Source: Nitrospirota bacterium | GTDB taxonomy: Bacteria > Nitrospirota > Nitrospiria > Nitrospirales > NS-4 | Direction of reading: 5' to 3' | DNA: 12,048 bases | Assembly: GCA_005877525.1 (NCBI GenBank) | Contig: VBON01000048.1 | Coordinates: 1-12,048 of the forward strand | Shown: positions 7,676 through 12,048 of the stretch, in pieces | Numbering within the stretch: the first letter of the stretch is position 1 | How the letters are laid out: each line of letters opens with the position of its first letter | The notes under the pieces: model-generated | Databases searched by the model: none | Told to the model about the DNA's origin: nothing | What the model saw: only the letters and a program-made list of their open reading frames with translations | Program-made: the position numbers and the translations under genes

Positions 7676-8119
7676 CAGCCCGCGGACAAGGCAGCCTGTC
7701 TTGACCTGTTTCAACGCTGGCAACAGGGTATTGCGATGGAAGACCCTGCATCATTGGCGCGCGCCCTGGCGGGGGACGCTGCGTTGGCTCATCGCGTGGC
7801 GCTTCACGATGCGGCTGAGCTGGGGCTGTTGGGCCTTGTCGTGGAGGTCGAGGGGCGTCTCGCGGCGTACACTTTGGGTTATCCTCTGAGTGATTCGGTC
7901 TTCTGCATTTTGTTCGAGATCGCCGATCGGGACGTGCGGGGGCTGGCACAGTACATCTTTCGCGAGTTCTGCCGAAGCCTCGCCCGTTATAAATTTATCA
8001 ATGCCATGGATGACTCCGGCTTGGAGGGTCTCCGCCATGCTAAGCAGAGCTATCATCCTGAAAGGATTGTGCCTTCCTACATCGTAACGGCGGCGGACGG
8101 CTCTGCGGGGCCTGCTTGA
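7676..8119 (+). pseudogene. DUF2156 C-terminal half, cut off from its gene by TAG
   Basis: These codons continue the upstream gene in frame straight after TAG 7673-7675, beginning QPADKAACLDLFQRWQQGIA and running to TGA 8117-8119. The sequence completes the DUF2156 fold: a VVEVEGRLAAYTLGYPL strand pair, FEIADRDVRGLAQYIF, and the typical ending INAMDDSGLEGLRHAKQSYHPERIVPSY, where acyl-transferase-like members place their cofactor and substrate pocket. An ATG at 7736 could restart translation, but it would give only 127 residues of half a domain. The 3' end overlaps a TTG of the next gene by TTGA. Because the similarity runs smoothly across the stop, I read it as a broken part of one protein rather than a separate gene. 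Confidence 0.75.
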
Positions 8120-8127
8120 GTTTGGCC

Positions 8128-8997
8128 ATGTACGGCTTCTATAATCGGTTGCAGGATGACACTCTCGCTCTCAACGAGAAGAACGTGAAGGTACTCGAGC
8201 AGGGAATCGAACAGTACCGCTTGAAAGACGAGCCGTACTATGCCGAGATCAACGGCGAGATCGGGCTCTTCAAAGCGGCGGCTCTCGCCCGGATGCCGGT
8301 CATGCTCAAAGGCCCTACGGGTTGCGGGAAAACCAGGTTCGTTCAGCACATGGCTTATCGTCTCGGACGGCCCCTGATCACGATCGCCTGCCACGAAGAT
8401 CTGACGGCGTCGGATCTCGTCGGTCGCTACTTGCTCAAGGGCGGCGAAACGATCTGGGTGGATGGTCCATTGACGCTGGGCGTGAAACACGGCGCGATCG
8501 TTTACCTGGACGAAATCGTCGAAGCCCGCAAAGACACCACGGTCGTGATTCATCCGCTCAGCGATGATCGCCGGCTTCTAGCCATTGAGAAGAAAGGGCA
8601 GGTGATCGAAGCGGTCGAGGATTTTCTGTTGGTCATCTCCTATAATCCCGGCTACCAAACCGTTCTGAAAGACCTGAAGCAGAGCACCAAGCAGCGCTTT
8701 GTCGGCATTGAATTTACGTATCCGCCGCGCGATCTTGAGGCGCGGATCATTGAACGTGAGGCAGGCGTGGACAAGGAAGTGGCAACGTCTCTTGTCAAGC
8801 TGGGCGAGAAGGCCCGCCATCTGAAGAATCATGGCCTGGAAGAGGGCGTTAGCACCCGACTTCTGATTTACGCCGGTGATCTCATTCGCAAAGGGATTGC
8901 GCCGACGGCGGCCTGTGAAGCGGCCGTCATCTGCCCGATCACCGATGACGCCGATATGCAGCGAAGTCTGCGGGAGATCGTTTCGGCTATTTTTTGA
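8128..8997 (+). CDS. MoxR-class AAA+ ATPase, CbbQ/NirQ/NorQ family
   Basis: Protein of 289 residues. Family members form ring chaperones that, with a VWA partner (CbbO or NorD), activate metalloenzymes such as Rubisco or nitric oxide reductase. The motifs are complete. Numbering from the TTG at 8116 (four residues earlier), the N-terminus has YRLKDEPYY (34-42), Walker A is GPTGCGKT (66-73), Walker B is AIVYLDEI (127-134) and the sensor-1 asparagine sits in ISYNPGY (175-180). The C-terminal part has VSTRLLIYAGDLI, carrying the sensor-2 type arginine. I prefer ATG 8128; the TTG at 8116, overlapping the preceding TGA, is the alternative. The NorD-like gene starting at 9878 is the obvious partner. 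The client enzyme is not in the window. Confidence 0.92.
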   Translation: MYGFYNRLQDDTLALNEKNVKVLEQGIEQYRLKDEPYYAEINGEIGLFKAAALARMPVMLKGPTGCGKTRFVQHMAYRLGRPLITIACHEDLTASDLVGRYLLKGGETIWVDGPLTLGVKHGAIVYLDEIVEARKDTTVVIHPLSDDRRLLAIEKKGQVIEAVEDFLLVISYNPGYQTVLKDLKQSTKQRFVGIEFTYPPRDLEARIIEREAGVDKEVATSLVKLGEKARHLKNHGLEEGVSTRLLIYAGDLIRKGIAPTAACEAAVICPITDDADMQRSLREIVSAIF

Positions 8998-9044
8998 GGA
9001 TGCCCGCGCCGTACAAGGGCGCGAAGCTCAGCCACAAAAGTGAC

Positions 9045-9050
9045 AGGAGG
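9045..9050 (+). promoter_or_regulatory. Strong ribosome-binding site AGGAGG
   Basis: AGGAGG ends 6 nt before ATG 9057. It fixes the start of the small charged protein there, although its frame is open back to 8994. Confidence 0.8.
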
Positions 9051-9056
9051 CTGAAG

Positions 9057-9317
9057 ATGGATGATGAGGAGACAACAGAGCGAAAGGACTCGGCGAATGA
9101 TCATGCCGAGGCACGACCCGATAATGAGACCAAGCTATCGGAGGAAGAGGCAAAGCGACAGGCGCTCCGCAAGCGAAAACCCCTGGGCGACGTCGTCAAG
9201 CCGCTGACCAAAGAACAGATCGAAGCATTGCTTGGGGACCCCGAGGTCAAGGAGCGAGATAATCTTCTCGATGCGCTTCCGAAAGGCTGGGACGCCGACT
9301 ACCAGGACGAGTTCTGA
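9057..9317 (+). CDS. Small highly charged protein between the ATPase and VWA genes
   Basis: Protein of 86 residues with no membrane segment or signal peptide. The first 55 or so residues are almost all charged or polar and are probably disordered. The C-terminal part, about 47-86, looks ordered: PLGDVVKPLTKEQIEALLGDP, then a helix with DNLLDALP and an acidic GWDADYQDEF end. I do not recognise a family. It follows the ATPase gene by 59 nt, with a strong AGGAGG at its own start, so it is probably made at a good level from the same transcript. Its position next to a NorQ/CbbQ-type ATPase suggests an adaptor or client-recognition role, which is inference only. Confidence 0.75.
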   Translation: MDDEETTERKDSANDHAEARPDNETKLSEEEAKRQALRKRKPLGDVVKPLTKEQIEALLGDPEVKERDNLLDALPKGWDADYQDEF

Positions 9318-9374
9318 AGACTCCTCACCTTAGCGATTTCTTGACATCTCCGCGGGGGACTCATTGCTCTGGGA

Positions 9375-9770
9375 TTAGCTCTTCTTTGCCAGATGGCGCA
9401 GCGGCCGGCCTCTCTCGGGGGTTGGATCGGTGACGGTCCCGTAAGTCTTTTTGCCCTCATGGTCCTCCGGCAAGTATTCAGTGATGGGTAGGCCATCCTC
9501 GCGCACGAACAGCAGGCAATGACAGTACTTGTAGATCTGCATCTCGTCGCAGGCACAGATCCATCTTCGTAATTTCACTTCAGCGTTTTTGTCTGTATAG
9601 AAGTTACAGGGGCAAAGCGGTTTGCCGAATGCATCCACATGGGCCGCCAAGCCCTGGATAACAGCTTCAGTGACCGCCGGATTTGGGTGCATGCTGGTGC
9701 CGCCCTTCGTCGCGCAGCTGGCGACGAATTTCCGGATTTTCTCAAGGCTCTTCTCGCTCGGTTTGTCCAT
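9375..9770 (-). CDS. Ferredoxin-thioredoxin reductase catalytic-chain family protein
   Basis: Protein of 131 residues with the exact family spacing CPC-X16-CxC-X8-CHC: Cys53, Cys55, Cys72, Cys74, Cys83, Cys85. By analogy with the plant and cyanobacterial enzyme, Cys53, Cys72, Cys74 and Cys83 hold the [4Fe-4S] cluster, and Cys55 with Cys85 form the redox disulfide that passes electrons from ferredoxin to thioredoxins. The middle pair is CAC where photosynthetic enzymes have CPC. No variable chain is nearby, as is usual outside phototrophs. The start is ATG 9768-9770, preceded by AGGGA 6 nt upstream. An in-frame ATG at 9794 is excluded because it overlaps the -10 box. The gene is antisense to its neighbours and sits between the small charged protein and the NorD-like gene, under its own promoter. 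Confidence 0.88.
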   Translation of the reverse strand: MDKPSEKSLEKIRKFVASCATKGGTSMHPNPAVTEAVIQGLAAHVDAFGKPLCPCNFYTDKNAEVKLRRWICACDEMQIYKYCHCLLFVREDGLPITEYLPEDHEGKKTYGTVTDPTPERGRPLRHLAKKS

Positions 9771-9792
9771 CAGAGGTCCCTTCAGATCGCGC

Positions 9793-9821
9793 ATTCTAGG
9801 CGAGCGTTCCCCCGGTGTCAA
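9793..9821 (-). promoter_or_regulatory. Near-consensus sigma-70 promoter for the FTR-type gene
   Basis: On the minus strand TTGACA (9816-9821) is followed after exactly 17 nt by TAGAAT (9793-9798), a perfect -35 and a five-of-six -10. Transcription should begin near 9786, just upstream of the AGGGA ribosome-binding site and the ATG at 9770. It is the strongest promoter match I found in the window. Confidence 0.85.
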
Positions 9822-9860
9822 CGCGAGAGAGGCCGCTGCGCTGATTGACCCAGGCCTGTG

Positions 9861-9869
9861 TGCTCTAAT
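9861..9869 (+). promoter_or_regulatory. Candidate extended -10 (TGC-TCTAAT) just before the NorD-like start
   Basis: TG at 9861-9862 precedes TCTAAT (9864-9869), which ends 8 nt before ATG 9878. No Shine-Dalgarno is present and an in-frame TAA sits at 9866-9868, so a near-leaderless transcript is possible. The second base of the box is not the preferred A. TTGACC at 9845-9850 is only 13 nt upstream and cannot serve as a normal -35. Confidence 0.3.
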
Positions 9870-9877
9870 CGCCGGCT

Positions 9878-12048
9878 ATGCCAGCCGATCTCTCGGCACG
9901 ATTCGCGGCTTTCTTCGCGGAGTTCCGTGCGCAAGCGAGCCGCCTCGCGACGACTCTGAATGCCACCGCCTTGCTCGCGCTCCTGTCGGAGTTGCGTGAC
10001 CGGTCCCGCAAAGTTGCAGCGCTCGCGATCGAGATGTTTCCAGCGCTTGGGGACGTGTTGCATGAAGCGGAGCTTGTTCTCTGGATCGATCTTGCCATTT
10101 CGCTTGCCGAACGATCGGGAGCAATCGCGATGAAATATTGCCGGGAGAGCGAGGCGATCCTCAGGATCGTCCCGTCGGCTGACCGTGCTGCGGTCCTCCG
10201 GACGGCTTTGGAACTGGCCGACCAGGACGGCCCTCTGGCGCTGGAGGGCCTTCGGCAAGCAGGCGGCGTGAGCGCGACGATAGGGATTGACGCGCTTTCG
10301 ATCTGGGCGCAGATCGGCTCAGACTTGGCGCGATGCGACTATGTCATCGGCGTGGAGTATTTTCGGCGGAGCGCGGAAGCGCTTGCCGTCGTGTCCTTGG
10401 ATGATCTCAAGGCCTGGGCCTCCGTCAGTCTGAAGCTCGTCACCACGAACACTCTCGGCAAACCGGATTATGTCGGGGCGCTCACCTACATGCGGACGAG
10501 TGCCTTGTTGCTCGCAGAACTCCCGACACGTGCGGTGCGACGGCGACTGGTGGCTCTGGCCAATAGCTTGGCGGATCGCGCTCCGGGGCTTGCCATTGAA
10601 CTGCTGGGAGAGGCTCCGGGGCTGTTATATCGGATCTCCAACCCCGAATGGCAGGAGCGGGTGCTCCAATACGGGATGCTGGTGGCAGACAAGGATCCCG
10701 ACGCTACGCTGGCCTATGTGCGCCGGGCGCCCGAAGTGATCCATCTCATCGAGGGGGATGGTACGCTTCCTTCCTCGGCATCCGAGCGATTTGAAGTATG
10801 GTTCAAGGGTGGCATGGAGGTATTGGACTACAGTCCTGAGGCGGCACGCGCCTACTTTGCGACTGAGACCCGCAAAGCGCTGGAAGCTGTCGAGCAGGCG
10901 GCCAGCGGGGTGGCGTTGCGGGACGTATCCCGTGTACTAAAGCTCTTTGCAGAAGGGTTGAGCGGCAAGACCCTCACCATCCATTCGCAAGGTCAGGAAG
11001 AATGCGAAGCGTCGTCGTCCCAAAGCGCCTCAGAAGGCGTGATCGTGTTACCTGCTCGGGTGCGCCAGTATGCGACGCGAGAGGACAACCTGCGTCTGTA
11101 TAAACTCATGACGGCGCATGAGGCGGGACATTTTGAATACGGTACGTACGACTTGGACCTTGGCCGGATAGGGGATCTTTCCGCTCAAGCCTGTCTGCGC
11201 TACGGGCGGCAGGCGCGGGCGCATCTGCATTCCCTCGATGATCTCTTCCAATGCTATCCACAACCCTCTCTGATCCGAGATCTCTGGACACTAGCCGAAG
11301 ATGCTCGTATTGAGGCGTGCCTGAAGGCTGAGTACCCTGGCCTTCGGCGGGATATGGATGACCTGCTGCGGGAGGAACTGTCCAGGCGTTCGCTGACGTA
11401 CGGCATGTCCGTCAAGGAGATGATCGTTGATCTGCTCTTGCAACTTTCCGTCCAGCCTTCTGAAGCCGTACCGGTACCCTTAGCGTTGGAGGAGGTCGTC
11501 AGTCGCGCCTGGGCCTTGCTGTGTGCCGCTGTCGATCCTGGTGTCTCGGCAGAAGCCGTGGTCCGTGCTGTGCATCGGGCGTATGTCCTTATCGAAGAGC
11601 TTACCGCCGCCAGCCAGACTCTCTCATCGGACGAGGCTGGGCAGAAGTCGGACCTACCAGACGTCCCACGCGGGGGCGAGGCACAAGGAGGGGCCTATCG
11701 GCCCTTGGCGAACTTTGCCTATCGCGGTTCTATCGACGCTGAACGTGTTAGCGGATCGCCGGCCGAAAGGGCTCAGAGCTTCGAGGAACCATCACTGCAA
11801 GAAAAAGAATCCGATCCACATTGCATCCTGAAAACGGAGACGCAGCAATCAAGCCGGTCCGTTCTTTCACCCCCTCAGCCCGCAGCACCGTCACGACCGC
11901 CGGCCCTGAGCCTGCCACGCGAGGCTTCTTTTCCAACGGACGGCCCGCCTATTATTTCACCCGCCCAGCCCGCGTCCCGCCAGGACGGTCCGCCTTTCCC
12001 TTCTGGAGAAGCGATTCTTCCTCTGAAGGATCCTCGTGTCTTTCTCTA
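9878..12048 (+). CDS. NorD/CbbO-like protein with HEAGH motif (3' end outside window)
   Basis: The frame is open for 723 codons from ATG 9878 to the window edge. Residues 1 to about 310 are alanine- and leucine-rich helices resembling HEAT or TPR repeats. Then come WFKGGMEVLDYSPEAARAYF and VLKLFAEGLSGKTLTI, a pattern of NorD-type activation proteins, and the conserved YKLMTAHEAGHFEYGTYDL, with HEAGH at 414-418. About 60 residues on is AEDARIE (473-479), also a family signature. From about residue 590 the chain is rich in proline and polar residues, with a loose 30-residue repeat (SPPQPA, SPAQPA); such linkers usually precede the C-terminal VWA domain, expected beyond the edge. With the CbbQ/NorQ ATPase upstream it should form an AAA+/VWA activation pair. 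The FTR-type gene splits the two. The NorD link is by motif resemblance; the VWA domain itself is not visible. Confidence 0.75.
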   Translation, partial: MPADLSARFAAFFAEFRAQASRLATTLNATALLALLSELRDRSRKVAALAIEMFPALGDVLHEAELVLWIDLAISLAERSGAIAMKYCRESEAILRIVPSADRAAVLRTALELADQDGPLALEGLRQAGGVSATIGIDALSIWAQIGSDLARCDYVIGVEYFRRSAEALAVVSLDDLKAWASVSLKLVTTNTLGKPDYVGALTYMRTSALLLAELPTRAVRRRLVALANSLADRAPGLAIELLGEAPGLLYRISNPEWQERVLQYGMLVADKDPDATLAYVRRAPEVIHLIEGDGTLPSSASERFEVWFKGGMEVLDYSPEAARAYFATETRKALEAVEQAASGVALRDVSRVLKLFAEGLSGKTLTIHSQGQEECEASSSQSASEGVIVLPARVRQYATREDNLRLYKLMTAHEAGHFEYGTYDLDLGRIGDLSAQACLRYGRQARAHLHSLDDLFQCYPQPSLIRDLWTLAEDARIEACLKAEYPGLRRDMDDLLREELSRRSLTYGMSVKEMIVDLLLQLSVQPSEAVPVPLALEEVVSRAWALLCAAVDPGVSAEAVVRAVHRAYVLIEELTAASQTLSSDEAGQKSDLPDVPRGGEAQGGAYRPLANFAYRGSIDAERVSGSPAERAQSFEEPSLQEKESDPHCILKTETQQSSRSVLSPPQPAAPSRPPALSLPREASFPTDGPPIISPAQPASRQDGPPFPSGEAILPLKDPRVFL

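Noticed and set aside
9318..9374. Terminator between the convergent small gene and FTR-type gene
   Set aside because: No stem with a following T-run on either strand; CCGCGG is too short.
9845..9869. TTGACC paired with TCTAAT as a full promoter
   Set aside because: The spacer is only 13 nt, too short for sigma-70; only the extended -10 is kept, at low confidence.

Overview
The window is GC-rich, densely coded bacterial chromosome. Its gene content (a KamA-type aminomutase, a long two-domain dCTP deaminase, the TIGR04282/TIGR04283 transferase pair, a NorQ/NorD-like ATPase and VWA pair, and an FTR catalytic chain) fits a Nitrospira-like member of Nitrospirota. That placement is from memory of the families, not from a search. 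There is no rRNA, tRNA, CRISPR array, insertion sequence or origin that I can support. No stretch over 300 bases lacks a gene; the largest gap is 6230-6433 (204 nt), between divergent genes.

Layout. (1) 1-363, plus strand: the end of an ABC-2 type transporter permease, closed by a small hairpin. (2) 395-6229, minus strand: a tightly packed operon, in transcription order ATP-grasp-like ligase, CxxC glutaredoxin-like protein, kamA, dcd, four-helix membrane protein, TIGR04283 glycosyltransferase, TIGR04282 transferase. Junctions are 4-nt ATGA or GTGA overlaps or gaps below 10 nt. (3) 6434-9317, plus strand: a YkgJ cysteine-cluster/DUF2156 gene interrupted by an amber codon, a CbbQ/NirQ/NorQ-type AAA+ ATPase, and a small charged protein. 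(4) 9375-9770, minus strand: a ferredoxin-thioredoxin reductase catalytic-type protein with its own near-consensus promoter. (5) 9878-12048, plus strand: a large NorD/CbbO-like protein, open to the window edge, carrying an HEAGH motif.

The most striking feature is a cluster of lesions. Three operon genes (ATP-grasp-like, glutaredoxin-like, dcd) are frameshifted, and the divergent YkgJ/DUF2156 gene has an in-frame TAG. All four lie between about 2.3 and 7.7 kb, while the genes between and around them are intact. Two lesions look like single-base losses in short homopolymers, so sequencing error is a serious alternative. The ATP-grasp lesion seems to remove several residues, and the TAG sits exactly where a CAG would, so those two look more like real mutations.

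Functional reading (inference). The operon couples a lysine 2,3-aminomutase with complete substrate-binding residues to an ATP-grasp-like ligase and a CxxC protein. This could be a beta-lysine-conjugating pathway, perhaps now decaying here. The second unit looks like a MoxR/VWA-type metalloenzyme-activation module, with an extra small protein and an antisense thiol-redox gene inserted in it.
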